Part shown: positions 6,928-17,291 of the stretch, one piece after another | Numbering within the stretch: the first letter of the stretch is position 1 | How the letters are laid out: every line of letters begins with the position of its first letter | From: Spirochaetia bacterium | GTDB lineage: Bacteria; Spirochaetota; Spirochaetia; Treponematales; Treponemataceae | NCBI GenBank assembly: GCA_900767955.1 | Contig: CAAGBC010000005.1 | Location: 1 to 37,814 of the forward strand | DNA length: 37,814 bases | Direction: 5' to 3' | Program-made: the position numbers and the translations under genes | The notes under the pieces: generated by a model | The model's database searches: none | The model's input: the letters and a program-made list of their open reading frames with translations, nothing else | What the model was told of the DNA's origin: nothing

Positions 6928-8763
6928 ATGCAATTTGATAATCCATTAATTATACAAAGTGATAGAACTTTATTATTAGATGTTCATGCTCCGTTAGCAA
7001 ATGATTGTAGAAATGATTTAATTCCTTTTGCAGAATTGGAAAAATCACCTGAACATTTACACACATACAGATTAACTCCTCTTTCTTTGTGGAATGCAAC
7101 AAGCGCGGGTTTTACACCTGAAGATGCAATAAAAGTTTTGGAAAAATATGCTAGATATGATGTTCCACAGTCTGTTGTGTTTTGGATTCAAGAAACTGCA
7201 GGGCGTTTTGGAAAATTAAAAATTGTACCTGGCCCAAAAATGCAAGTGCCATTAAAACCAACAGAAGTTTTTTCTGAAGACACAACATATACAGGGCAAA
7301 TGATTGAAGAACAATTTTTGTATTTAGTTGCTTCTTCAAAACCAATTTTTTTGGAAATTTCAGCAAATCCAAATTTAAAAAAATATATTTCTCCATGTGA
7401 ATATGATGAATCTGTAGAAAACGCTTGCGTTGAATTAACAGAAGATGAAAAAAAATATTGCTTCCTTTTGAAACTTACAGACAGAGGAACTATTAAACAA
7501 GAGTTGCTAAAAATCTTGTGGCCTGTAAAAGATGAAGTTCAGTTGGAAGATGGTGAACCATTAGATTTTTCTTTAAAAGAAACTACTTCCGATGGAAAAA
7601 AATTAGAAATCCGTAATTATCAAAAAGAAGCTGCAAAAGCAATTGTAGGAAACAGAGGCCCAGGAACAGGTTTTGGAACAATTGTTCTTCCTTGTGGGGC
7701 GGGAAAAACTGTTGTTGGAATGACAGTTATGGATATGCTAAAAACAAGTACACTGATTATTACAACAAATATTTCTGCAGTTCATCAGTGGATAAATGAG
7801 TTGCTTGATAAATCAAATTTAACTCCAGATATGATTGCAGAATATACAGGCGAATCAAAAACAATAAAGCAAGTTACTGTTGCAACATATCAGATTTTAA
7901 CTTGGCGTCCAGAAAAAGATGGGCCTTATCCTCATTTTTCTATTTTTAAGGAAAGACCTTGGGGATTAATTATTTATGATGAAGTTCATATGTTGCCGGC
8001 TCCTGTTTTTAGAGTTGTAGCAGAATTGCAAGCTGTTAGACGCGTTGGGCTTACTGCAACTTTAGTTCGGGAAGATGGTTGTGAAGGTTTTGTGTTCAGT
8101 CTTGTGGGACCAAAAAGATACGATGTTCCTTGGAAGGAATTGGAACATTCTGGATGGATTGCAACTGCTGAATGTATTGAACTTAGATTGGATTTGCCAA
8201 ATTCAAATGAAATTGAATATGCAGTCGCTGGTGCTAGAGAAAAATATAGAATTGCTAGTGAAAATGTAACAAAAGAAACAGTTGTTCAGCAATTAATAAA
8301 AAAATTTCCAGATGATAAAATTCTTGTGATTGGGCAATATCTTTCACAGTTGGATAAAATTTCTAAATTGCTAGATGCGCCAATAATTACAGGAAAAACT
8401 CCAAATGCTGAACGAGATAAAATTTACAACGATTTTAGAAGTGGAAAAATTAAAGTTTTAGTTGTTTCTAAAGTTGCAAATTTTGCGATTGATTTACCAG
8501 ATGCTTCAATGGCAATTCAAGTTTCTGGAACATTTGGAAGTCGCCAAGAAGAAGCTCAGCGCCTTGGAAGAATTTTGCGTCCAAAAGAAAGAACTTCAAG
8601 ATTTTTTACGCTAATTACTCGCAATACTGTGGAAGAAGATTTTGGTTCAAATAGACAAAAATTTTTGGCAGAACAAGGTTATGCTTACAAAATCATTAGA
8701 TATACAGAAGAAAGTGATTTAGATGAAATTACTTTAGATTCAGAAAGAATAACTTGTTCATAA
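6928..8763 (+). CDS. XPB-type DNA repair helicase
   Basis: A 611-residue superfamily 2 helicase of the bacterial XPB (ERCC3/RAD25) type. Residues 1-130 match the helicase XPB/Ssl2 N-terminal domain (HTYRLTPLSLWNATSAG). The core carries Walker A LPCGAGKT (K260), the DEVH box (D351-H354), GLTATLVREDG with the RED motif of XPB at R381-D383, and QEEAQRLGRILRP (motif VI, about residues 530-545). Bacterial and archaeal XPB unwind DNA 3' to 5' and are linked to excision repair. The next gene encodes a protein that shares the XPB N-terminal-like region and starts 32 bases downstream, so the two likely form one unit. Treponema pallidum also has a RAD25-type helicase gene. Confidence 0.93.
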   Translation: MQFDNPLIIQSDRTLLLDVHAPLANDCRNDLIPFAELEKSPEHLHTYRLTPLSLWNATSAGFTPEDAIKVLEKYARYDVPQSVVFWIQETAGRFGKLKIVPGPKMQVPLKPTEVFSEDTTYTGQMIEEQFLYLVASSKPIFLEISANPNLKKYISPCEYDESVENACVELTEDEKKYCFLLKLTDRGTIKQELLKILWPVKDEVQLEDGEPLDFSLKETTSDGKKLEIRNYQKEAAKAIVGNRGPGTGFGTIVLPCGAGKTVVGMTVMDMLKTSTLIITTNISAVHQWINELLDKSNLTPDMIAEYTGESKTIKQVTVATYQILTWRPEKDGPYPHFSIFKERPWGLIIYDEVHMLPAPVFRVVAELQAVRRVGLTATLVREDGCEGFVFSLVGPKRYDVPWKELEHSGWIATAECIELRLDLPNSNEIEYAVAGAREKYRIASENVTKETVVQQLIKKFPDDKILVIGQYLSQLDKISKLLDAPIITGKTPNAERDKIYNDFRSGKIKVLVVSKVANFAIDLPDASMAIQVSGTFGSRQEEAQRLGRILRPKERTSRFFTLITRNTVEEDFGSNRQKFLAEQGYAYKIIRYTEESDLDEITLDSERITCS

Positions 8764-8795
8764 AGTAATTATAAAATAAGTTGATTGAGGTAAAA

Positions 8796-10946
8796 ATGAT
8801 TCAGAATAGAAATAGCAATGCAAATGCAATAATAATGCAAATGAATGTTTTTCAGGAAAGTCTGTCTTTATTTTCTGAAGACCGTTTTTTTGACATTGTT
8901 AGAATGTATTTAGGCGAAATTCCTACTCCTTTTTATAAACAGCGATTAATTGAACAATTAACTGGATTTTTACTTAATCAAGAAAACCAAAAAAGATTAA
9001 TTTCATTGCTTTCTGAATTTGACTTAAAATTAATTTCTGCGATTTCACTTATTTCTAATGTTACACAAGATAGACTTTGTGATTTTTTCAGAGAAGAATA
9101 TAAAGTTTCTGAAATATACACTCAATTACAGAATCTTATTGAACGACTTATTATATTAAATCAAAAAAATCCACAAACTGGTGAATTAAATTTGATTGTG
9201 AATCCATTGTTAGAAAAAATACTAAATCCTTATGTGAACATAAATTTTCTTATTCCTTCTGTTGTTTGTGTAGAAAAAATGTATAAGGAAACTTTTTCTA
9301 TTACACCACAGTTTATTGCAGGATTATTTTCTTATATTCAGCAATATCCAGATATGTGCAAAAATGACGGTTCAATAAAGAAAAAAGATTTAGAAAGATT
9401 GAATGGAATATTTCCTGAAAAAATTGAATGTGTAAAATTATTAATTTTTGCATTTATGAATTTGGGGTTGATAAAGCAAGGTGAAAAATTTGTAACAATT
9501 GATGGAGGAAAAGTAAATTCTTTTGCTCAGTTGCAAAGTTATAAACAATATGCGTATTTGTGTTCATCTGCAACGACTCGTTTGGGAAGAGAAAGCCTAA
9601 GAATTCAGACACAAATTTTATTAGATACAATTGCATCAATTCCACAAGAAGGAATTACAAGAAGTTCTTTGCTAAAAATTGCTTTTTTGATTGGAAATAA
9701 AATTCATAATAGAAAAGATGATTCTCCAATTCAAGGAAGATTTAGTCGTTTGCTTGAAGCAAATCGTTTGGAAAAACAAAAAAATCATATTAGTGAACAG
9801 ACAACGGATTTTGCAAATCAAATAATGGATAGAATAGTTGATTGTGCAGTTGAATTTGGGCTTTTGTCAGTTGTAGGAAAAACAGAAACTGGGCATGAAA
9901 TTTATCAAAAAGGTTCTTGTTTTGAACAAAATTATCTTGATGCAAATGAAGGTGTAATTCCAAAAACACTAAATATAAACGCTGGAACAAAAGTAACAAT
10001 TTTGCCAGGGCTTTCATTAAAAAGTCTTATTCCGTTTATTTCATTTATGGATATAAATTCCTGTGGAACAGTTGCGGAATTTGAAATTACAAGACAGTCA
10101 GTTAGTAGGGGATTTGATAAAGGTTTTTCTACATCTGATATTTATCAATTGCTAGAAAATCATTCCACATATGAAATTCCAAAAAGCTTAAAAGTAAATA
10201 TTGAAGATTGGTATAATTCATATTATTCGGCAATGTTGTTTAAGGGTTATGTTTTAAAAGTTGATGAAAAAAATATTCAAATTGTGGAACAAAATCCTAA
10301 AATTACGCCATACATTCAAATGAAACTTGCAGATGGAATTTATTTATTAAATATTCCTGTAGATGAAGATTGTTCGGAATTTATTTCTAAATGTGGATTA
10401 GATTTTATTGGAAATGTAAAAACTGCAAAAAAAGAATTTGAAGTGGCGAATTTTCCTTTGATTTATAACGGAAGAAATTTATTTGAAGATTATGAAATAC
10501 AAAATGAACAATTTTCTTCTATTAATAATGCACAAAATACAGTAAAAGATGCGATAAAAGAATTAGTAAATTATCTTGATACTTTGGAATTAACTGAACA
10601 GCAGCGAAGTTGTCTTTTAGATAGAATTTATCGAAAGGTTATTATTTCAAAAGAACAGATAAATCCTAGTTATGTTCAATATGAAGTTTTTGAAGCAACA
10701 GGAATGGAATATATGGGAAAATTGCGTTTAATCGAAAATGCAGTTTCGGGAAAAGATATGTTAGAAATTTCTATTCCTGCTGATAATGATTCTTCAAGAA
10801 TTATTACTTACTTGGGAAGGGCAATTCAAATTACAAAAGGAGATAACGATTCATTTGTAAAAATTCAAATTGAGCCTGATAAAAATGAAAAATTCTTTCC
10901 TGTAAGTAAGATTGCAAAAGTAAAATTAATTAAGAGATATATTTAA
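8796..10946 (+). CDS. Helicase-associated protein, partner of XPB
   Basis: A 716-residue protein. The ATG at 8796 has TGAGG six bases upstream and is preferred over an in-frame TTG at 8781. It has no Walker motifs. The N-terminal half is helical, with repeated winged-helix-like segments (for example LTGFLLNQENQKRLISLLSEFDL). The middle (about residues 390-520) holds a helicase_C_3-like block: TLNINAGTKVTILPGLSLKSL, then EFEITRQSVSRGFDKGFS. This domain usually sits in front of, or next to, bacterial XPB helicases. I infer a DNA- or protein-binding partner of the helicase upstream. No clear terminator follows, only a short AT-rich hairpin at 10963-10981. Confidence 0.7.
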   Translation: MIQNRNSNANAIIMQMNVFQESLSLFSEDRFFDIVRMYLGEIPTPFYKQRLIEQLTGFLLNQENQKRLISLLSEFDLKLISAISLISNVTQDRLCDFFREEYKVSEIYTQLQNLIERLIILNQKNPQTGELNLIVNPLLEKILNPYVNINFLIPSVVCVEKMYKETFSITPQFIAGLFSYIQQYPDMCKNDGSIKKKDLERLNGIFPEKIECVKLLIFAFMNLGLIKQGEKFVTIDGGKVNSFAQLQSYKQYAYLCSSATTRLGRESLRIQTQILLDTIASIPQEGITRSSLLKIAFLIGNKIHNRKDDSPIQGRFSRLLEANRLEKQKNHISEQTTDFANQIMDRIVDCAVEFGLLSVVGKTETGHEIYQKGSCFEQNYLDANEGVIPKTLNINAGTKVTILPGLSLKSLIPFISFMDINSCGTVAEFEITRQSVSRGFDKGFSTSDIYQLLENHSTYEIPKSLKVNIEDWYNSYYSAMLFKGYVLKVDEKNIQIVEQNPKITPYIQMKLADGIYLLNIPVDEDCSEFISKCGLDFIGNVKTAKKEFEVANFPLIYNGRNLFEDYEIQNEQFSSINNAQNTVKDAIKELVNYLDTLELTEQQRSCLLDRIYRKVIISKEQINPSYVQYEVFEATGMEYMGKLRLIENAVSGKDMLEISIPADNDSSRIITYLGRAIQITKGDNDSFVKIQIEPDKNEKFFPVSKIAKVKLIKRYI

Positions 10947-11020
10947 GTTTGATTTGATTATGACAAATTTTTCATATTTGTGGATTAATTTCATAAAATA
11001 ATGTAAGATGTAGCTAGATG

Positions 11021-11158
11021 TTACGTTTGTAATGAACAACGAGTTGATTCTTTGGGAATATAAATCCTTTTCAGAACAGCTTTACCAGTGGCTACGGTGC
11101 ACTGCGTATCACATTAACAAGTATATCAACCCCTTAAAATTTATTTTCTCATTAGAGG
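11021..11158 (+). promoter_or_regulatory. Possible structured 5' leader of the permease gene
   Basis: This leader is noticeably richer in G and C than the sequence around it. By eye it folds into TTAC/GTAA (11021-11032); an outer helix GTTGAT (11043-11048) with ATCAAC (11125-11130); a short hairpin 11054-11068; and CAGTG (11086-11090) with CACTG (11100-11104), giving a three-way junction. ACCCCT (11129-11134), overlapping the outer helix, can pair at five of six positions with the ribosome binding site AGAGGT (11154-11159). That would fit translational switching. It matches no riboswitch class I can recall, and the fold was not computed. Confidence 0.35.
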
Positions 11159-11164
11159 TACGCT

Positions 11165-12232
11165 ATGAATAAGTACGTAAAACGCTATTTCATTGATGCA
11201 ATGAGCGGAATGGCACAGGGATTGTTTTCTTCACTTTTAATTGGAACAATTATCAAAACTATTGGGCAACAATTACTTCGCTTAGGTGAAAATGTTGTAT
11301 TTAAGTTTCTTGTAGATGCAGGTTCTTTTGCTTGTGATGCTCATGTTGTTGGAGCTGCAATGGCAATTGGAATTGGTTATGCAATGCAAGTTCCTGCATT
11401 AGTATTATTTTCTTTGGCTGCAGTTGGGTCTGCAACTAATATTTTAGGTGGTCCAGGTGGTCCTTTGGCAGTTTTGATTATTGCTATTATTGCTGCTGAA
11501 CTTGGAAATCTTGTTTCCAAAAAGACTAAAGTTGATATTATTGTAACTCCACTTGTTACAATTTTAAGCGGAATGTTGATTGCAGTTCTTTGTGCAAAAT
11601 ACATTGGGCTTGCTGCAAGTTCTTTAGGAACTTTGGTTGTTTGGGCAACAAAACTTCATCCGTTTGTAATGGGAATTATTGTTTCTGTTGTAATTGGAAT
11701 TGCATTAACATTGCCTATTAGTTCTGCTGCAATTTGTGCCGCTTTTGGTTTAACAGGATTGGCTGGAGGCGCTGCAGTTGCAGGTTGTTGTGCAAATATG
11801 GTTGGGTTTGCAGTATTAAGTTTTAGAGAAAACCGTTGGGGCGGAATTCTTTCTCAGGGATTAGGAACTTCAATGCTTCAGATGCCAAACATTGTAAAAA
11901 ATCCTTTTATTTGGCTTCCTGCAATTATTACTTCTGCAATTACGGGGCCATTAGCAACTTGTTTGTTCAAAATGGAAATGAATGGAGCTGCTGTTTCTTC
12001 TGGAATGGGAACTTGTGGACTTGTTGGTCAAATTGGCGTAATTACAGGTTGGTTCGCTCCTTCTGAAATTGCAATAAAAAATGGAGCTTCTGCAATTACT
12101 CCTAATTTTATGGATTGGCTTGGATTAGTGTTAATCTGTTTTGTTCTTCCTGCTGTATTAACTTGGGCAATTGGTCTTTTGTTCAGAAAGTTTAATTTAA
12201 TAAAAGAAGGCGATTTGCTTTTGGAACAATAA
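11165..12232 (+). CDS. PTS_EIIC_2-type membrane permease
   Basis: A 355-residue protein, almost entirely membrane-embedded, with about nine or ten segments and many Gly/Ala-rich helices. It matches the PTS_EIIC_2 family (pfam13303): RYFIDAMSGMAQGLFSSLLIGTIIKTIGQQ at the start, then ILGGPGGPLAV, LPISSAAICAAFGLTGLAGGAAVAG and GLGTSMLQMPNI. The family is named for resemblance to PTS sugar permeases, but members usually lack IIA and IIB domains, and none are encoded nearby, so the substrate and even PTS-dependence are uncertain. A 218-base, possibly structured leader precedes it. A strong terminator follows, so it appears to be a single-gene unit. Confidence 0.8.
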   Translation: MNKYVKRYFIDAMSGMAQGLFSSLLIGTIIKTIGQQLLRLGENVVFKFLVDAGSFACDAHVVGAAMAIGIGYAMQVPALVLFSLAAVGSATNILGGPGGPLAVLIIAIIAAELGNLVSKKTKVDIIVTPLVTILSGMLIAVLCAKYIGLAASSLGTLVVWATKLHPFVMGIIVSVVIGIALTLPISSAAICAAFGLTGLAGGAAVAGCCANMVGFAVLSFRENRWGGILSQGLGTSMLQMPNIVKNPFIWLPAIITSAITGPLATCLFKMEMNGAAVSSGMGTCGLVGQIGVITGWFAPSEIAIKNGASAITPNFMDWLGLVLICFVLPAVLTWAIGLLFRKFNLIKEGDLLLEQ

Positions 12233-12250
12233 AATAATTTTTTTAATAGA

Positions 12251-12290
12251 AGCTGTTTTGGTTTTGCATAAACTGAAACAGCTTTTTTTT
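12251..12290 (+). terminator. Intrinsic terminator after the permease gene
   Basis: Stem AGCTGTTT (12251-12258) with AAACAGCT (12276-12283), followed by a run of eight T. Confidence 0.85.
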
Positions 12291-12293
12291 ATA

Positions 12294-12442
12294 TTGTACG
12301 GAATTCCCACGCGGATTTGCTCAGGACTAACGTCCTTCGCGGTGGTTTTGAAAAAAGTAAGTAGTTCCGTTAGGAACGAACAAATCTGTGTGGAGAAAAA
12401 AAGTTTATTTTTACATTCTGAATTTAATTCAGGATCTTATAT
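12294..12442. repeat. Composite repeat, copy A
   Basis: First of three near-identical elements (others at 17089 and 18791). The core is bounded by imperfect terminal inverted repeats CCACGCGGATTTG (12307-12319) and CAAATCTGTGTGG (12381-12393), with an internal palindrome GTTCCGTTAGGAAC. A short A/T linker leads to a dispersed palindrome (12413-12438, arms TCTGAA and TTCAGG with one mismatch). No transposase is present. Together with the downstream AT-rich promoter region it fills the gap of about 330 bases before the next gene. Confidence 0.8.
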
Positions 12443-12554
12443 TTATTTTGCATGTAGGGCATTTATTTTGTTAGGATTTTTCTATTTGCGATTTGTTGGA
12501 TTGAAATAATTAAATTATAGTTTTACAATAAAAAAATGTTATTAAAAGTGGCTT

Positions 12555-12595
12555 GAGAGTGGTCATTTTTATATATGCAAATTTGCGTTGCAAAT
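12555..12595 (+). promoter_or_regulatory. Candidate promoter and operator of the large lipoprotein gene
   Basis: TTGAGA (near 12554) and a TATATA-like -10 (12570-12575) are weak candidates. Overlapping the predicted start region are two nested palindromes: GCAAATTTGC (12577-12586) and ATTTGC-GTT-GCAAAT (12581-12595). These could bind a repressor. GGAGA precedes the ATG at 12624. Confidence 0.3.
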
Positions 12596-12623
12596 TTATT
12601 TAAATTTTTTGTTGGAGATTCTA

Positions 12624-15600
12624 ATGAAAAAATTATTATCATTGTTGGCAGTAATATGTTCATTAACATTAATAACTGCATGTGCAACTCCTGATGGGGA
12701 ATCGGGGGGGGGGTATACAGGAAACTAGTAAAACCCTAAAACAGAGAATCAATGAATCAAAAGATGGTGAGATCATTGATGCAGGTAAAGAAGAAATCGA
12801 TATAAAAGACGGTGATTCTTATACTATTGATAAAGCGATTACAATTAGAAATTGTGATGCAAAAAGCGGTACTTTTATTGTAGAAGTTACTGGCGCAAGA
12901 TTTGAAAATCTTAGAAATATTGAAAGCATTATTGCAGACGAACGATTAGGCGAAGGTGACCTTGATATTAGAAACTGTTTTGAAATTGATTCAGTTTATG
13001 TAAATGGTGGTGGTTCACATTCTATTCGTATTGCAAGTACACATATTAAAAATCTTTATGTAGCAAAAGAAGATGTTCGTGTTCTTTTACAAGCAGAAGG
13101 GGCTACAGCTACAAAAGTAGAAAATGTACAAATCAGTAAAAATTGTAAACTTGAAAGTGAAGATGCAGCTGCAGTTTTTGAACAAGTACAAATTTCTGCA
13201 GATGTTGAAAAAGTTACTTTAGCAGGAAGTGCAACAGTTCAAAAAATCTTAGCAGAAACTGTAGTAACAGAAGAAAGTACAGAAGAAACAAAAGCTAAAG
13301 TTGAAATTGAATCAGCTGAAGTAAAAATTGAAGCAACTTCAGCAAACGTAGAACTTAAAGTTTCTGAAAACGCAGACGCTAATGTAGAAGTTCCAAAAAC
13401 ACAAATAATTGATAAAACATTTAAAGTTACAACTGTTGTTAATGGAGAAACTTCTTCATTAGCAGTTTATGAAGGATATAAATTTAATTTTAAACCAGGT
13501 GATGCAGATTCAGGATTTGCTGGATGGTATTCTGATGCAGCATTTACAACAAAAATTGAATTACCTTATTTAGTAACAAAAGATGTTACTTTATATGCAA
13601 AATTTGTTGAATTAAAAGCAAAGTTTTTTGTAGTAGGTAACGGAGTTGCAAGTTCCGCAGATGCAAATAAATATTACAGTGATGTAACAGTCGGAAAAGT
13701 AGAAGGCGCAACTATAGCAACTACAGCTGACTATGATGTAATTACAGTTGATAATGCAACAGCTACAAGTGATGTTTGGAGTGTCTGGGCAGCATCATTA
13801 GAAAATTGGAACTTTAAAGCAAATAAGAATTACAAGATTAGTGTTGATATAAAAGCTGATACAGAAACAGTAGTTCTTTTACAGGCTAAAGCTAAAAATA
13901 CTGCTAGTTCAAATCAAAAAAATGTAAAAGTTACAAATGATTGGCAAACTGTAGAAATTGAAACTGGTTGTTGGAATAAAGATTTCTTGGGACATTTACA
14001 AGTAGCTTGTGGTCAATCAAAGAAAACATATCTTAAAAATCTAAAAATGCAAGAAGTTTCTACGAAGACAATTCCTACTGGAGTATGGGGACCAAATGCT
14101 GATTCTATTTCTGTAACACAGGTAGAAAACGGTGTAAAATTTGCATTTGGAAAAGACTCAGCAGATTGGATAAATATCGCATCTATCAGAGGAAACTTTG
14201 TTGAAACAACAAAAAATTATTTGTACAAAGTTTGTTTCACAGCGGCAGCAGATGCTAATGAAGTAGTGTTAAATTATGCTGTTGATTCATGGGCTGAAGA
14301 TAACGCTTGGGGTTCTGCAAAAATAGGAAAAACAGCTACTAACTTTGAATTATATATGCCAGCTTACCAATTAGATGGCGATGAGATTCGTGGAGCAGAA
14401 TTGTCTTTCTCTCTTTCTACAAAGAATTCTGTAACAATTACAAATGTTAAATTTGAACCATTAACAGCAATTCCAAGTAATCAGGTAATTTTCTTTACAT
14501 CAGATTATAATGTTCATAAAAAAATTACTTCTACAGGAAAAGATAATTGTGTTGTTTTAGATGTTGCTGCTAATACAGAAGCAGACTTGCGTTTTGTAAT
14601 GGAAAAAGAAACTAATTCAAAAATAGAATGGAATAATTCTTGTTCATTTAGCAAATTTGTTAACAAAACTTCTGCAACAGTATCAATTCCAGATGGAAAA
14701 GATTATCCAGTTTTGAAAAATACTTCAAATGCAAGTCAATCTTACAGACTTTACATTGATGAAACATGGACAATCGTTATTGAAGACGCTACAACTACAC
14801 CAGCAGTTGAATATACAATTACATATGTTTCTACAGAAGAAGTTAGTGGTATTTTTATGGAATCAGAAACTTTACCTGCAGGAACTGTACATGAATTGCC
14901 ACAACTTGATGACATTCCAGATGATGATTATCCAAAACGCTTTGGTGGTTGGTATGAAGGTGTCACAGTAAATGAATACGGAAGTTTTGATTGGACAAAT
15001 GCAACAAAAGTATCTTCTTCTTATACAGTAACTAAAGATGTAACATTGTATGCAGCTTGGGTTATGGATGTAACCATCACTTTTGTTACAGGATATGAAG
15101 CAGACGGTATTATTGTTGACCCAATTAAAACAGAAACTTACGCAAAAATTGATTTGCCAACACTAACAGCTCCAACTGGAATGACTTTTGAAGGCTGGTA
15201 TTGTGATGGTGATAATGATGATGAAATTATTTGGGAATGGGCTGAAAAAGAATCATCTCCATATATGGTAAATCGCCCTAGAACTTTGTTTGCAAAGTGG
15301 AAGTCCGTTGATGCTCCTGTAGAATTTAATGTTCCTGAGGATGTAACAGGACTTACAATTACTAAAACTGATTCAGAAACTGTTGTAGAAAATTCAAATT
15401 ATTTAAAAGATTCAAGTGAATGGGATTCATGGATTATTTCTTCACAACAGTACAGTATGAATTCTTATACAAGTTACAAAGTTTCTGTTGAAGTAAAAGC
15501 TGATTCTGAAAAAGAAGTTATTTTTAGAGTTGCTGATTTTTCATTAAATGAAGCTTTTGTTCAAGAAAAAGCAACTGTAAATACAGAATGGAATGTTATA

Positions 15601-17013
15601 GAAATTATAACTGGTTCTTGGCAAGCAGCTTTAAATGCACAACTTCAAGTTTACATGGGACAATTAGATAAACTTTATCTTCGTAATTTAAAAGTTGAAA
15701 AATTAGGTTCTAGAATTCTTCCTGTTGTAGAATTTCAAAATTCTGTTTTATCTGACAGAACAGAAAACGGATTTACTGTTCAAATTGATAACACAGATGA
15801 ATGGGTTTGCATTAAAGGACAAATTGCAAATAATGAAGATCTTTATTTAATTTCTTTTGATGTAGTTGCTGAAGATGAAACTAAATTTAATTTTGCTGCA
15901 AAAGCTTCTTCTGGGAAATATGCTGATGCTTGGTATAATACAACTATAGGAACAACTTCTACAAAAATAGAACTTTATGTTCCTTATGTTGGTTCAGATT
16001 CTGAAGCTGGTTTTGATTTTATGGATATAGGTTTTAGTTCTTCTGTAGCTACAACTTTAACCATTTCAAACTTTGAAGTAAATCCTGTACCAATGGAAGA
16101 AAATCCTGCTGTAGTAATTGCACTTCAGGGAGATAATGATCGTTGGGATCAGTTTATGGGTTATCCTGGTTCAGGAACTCCTTTTACTTTAGCAGCTGGT
16201 GAATCTGTTCAAATTTATGCTCATATTGGTGCTGAAAATTTTGATAATTGGGATGTTGTTTCTGAAGTTCGCAAGGCAATTAATTCTAACTTCTGTTCTG
16301 TTTCTGTAAATTCTGAAAATCGTCCAGTTATAACAAATGATACAGATATTGATAGAAGATATAAGTTGTGGATATCTGATTATTTGCTAGTTATAACAGA
16401 TGACCAAACTTATTCAGTAACTTTTGATCCTAATGGTGGAGCTATTGCCGGAAATACTTCTGCCGTTACAAAAGAAGTTTACGAATTGTTAGATGTTGTT
16501 CCTGTAAAAGAAGGTTATACTTTCTTGGGTTGGTTTGATGCAGATGGAAATCTTGTTTCAGAAATACAATCAGGAATAACAGTTTATGCAGAATATACTA
16601 ATAATCTTGAAATTTTCGCAAACGGAGAGGTTGTAGGAGATTTTTCTGTGGTTCAGGATGAAAATGGTGGTTGGTCTTATTCAGAAACAGCTGGAATTCC
16701 TTTTGCAAGTGAAGGTGATGGTGTTTATTCAGCAACATTTACTTATCAAGATTATATGAATGGTTGGACAAGTCCTTCTGGTACTTGTGCTTTCAAAGCA
16801 AGAACAGTTGCTGGTTCTTGGGATGGTGTTTCCTATGGAATTGCTGATTCAAATAATCAACCTGTAATTGATGGGGAAGCAGTAAGTTCTATTGCTGGTA
16901 AAGATTCTAACATTAAAGTAACAGGAATGGTTGTTGGAACTAGATATAAAATTACATTTACATGTTTCCAAGATGGTTCTGTGACAGTTAAAGTTTCTAC
17001 TGTAACAGAATAG
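12624..17013 (+). CDS. Phase-variable giant surface lipoprotein (InlB-type repeats and CBM-like modules), currently out of frame
   Basis: The natural start is the ATG at 12624, with GGAGA upstream. It encodes a lipoprotein signal peptide with lipobox LITAC (Cys20). With 10 G at 12704-12713 this frame ends at a TAG 11 bases after the tract (12727-12729). With 9 G it continues into the 1443-codon frame that runs to 17013, giving about 1462 residues. After the signal comes a parallel beta-helix-like region (about 40-230). InlB/Flg_new-type repeats (FAGWYSD...VTLYAKF, FGGWYEG...VTLYAAW, FEGWYCD...TLFAKW, FLGWFDA...) alternate with two related jelly-roll modules like CBM4_9 (SVDIKAD..., SVEVKAD...). 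A C-terminal module is shared with the CotH protein. Likely an outer-surface glycan-binding or adhesive protein; the ligand is unknown. Confidence 0.85.
12704..12713 (+). repeat. Poly-G tract (10 G) inside lipoprotein coding sequence
   Basis: Ten consecutive G in an AT-rich genome, eight codons after the lipobox cysteine. The lipoprotein start and the long downstream frame differ by one base across it. Loss of one G, or gain of two, joins them. This is the classic form of a slipped-strand contingency tract. Confidence 0.9.
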
Positions 17014-17034
17014 TCTAACTAATTCTAATTTCTA

Positions 17035-17083
17035 TTAAAACCATAATCCCCTTAAAGTCGTAATGATTTTAAGGGGATTTTTT
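17035..17083 (+). terminator. Intrinsic terminator, first of two identical copies
   Basis: A 12-bp perfect stem (AATCCCCTTAAA with TTTAAGGGGATT) and a run of T, 22 bases after the large lipoprotein stop. The whole 49-base segment is repeated without a change at 17961-18009. Confidence 0.92.
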
Positions 17084-17088
17084 ATTTT

Positions 17089-17243
17089 CCACGCGGATTT
17101 GCTCAGGACTAACATCCTTCGCGGTGGTTTTAACAATAATAAGTGAGTTCCGTTAGGAACGAACAAATCTGTGTGGAGAAAAAAAGTTTATTTTTACATC
17201 CTGAATTACTAATCGTCATCCTGAATTTAATTCAGGATCTCAC
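17089..17243. repeat. Composite repeat, copy B
   Basis: Terminal arms CCACGCGGATTTG (17089-17101) and CAAATCTGTGTGG (17164-17176), an A-run linker, then a perfect dispersed palindrome (17215-17242). Its last 70 bases differ from copy C at only a few positions. It begins six bases after a terminator. With the palindrome at 17264 it accounts for most of the gap before 17424. Confidence 0.85.
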
Positions 17244-17263
17244 GCTAATTTTGCATTTTGTAG

Positions 17264-17291
17264 GAGATCCCGAAACAAGTTCGGGATGACA
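17264..17291. repeat. Short dispersed palindrome, CCCGAA variant
   Basis: Arms ATCCCGAA and TTCGGGAT in the family frame GAG...GACA. Compared with the copy at 167, a T-A pair has become C-G on both arms. Degenerate half-copies (GGGATGATATAACGG and GGTGACATAACGG) follow to about 17350. Confidence 0.8.

Noticed and set aside
11086..11108. A pseudoknot in the permease leader (TACG with CGTA across the CAGTG/CACTG hairpin)
   Set aside because: The connecting loop would have zero length, which is sterically implausible.
12258..12509. An 83-codon open frame over the first composite repeat
   Set aside because: It is made of repeat sequence; equivalent readings arise at the other repeat copies, and there is no ribosome binding site.
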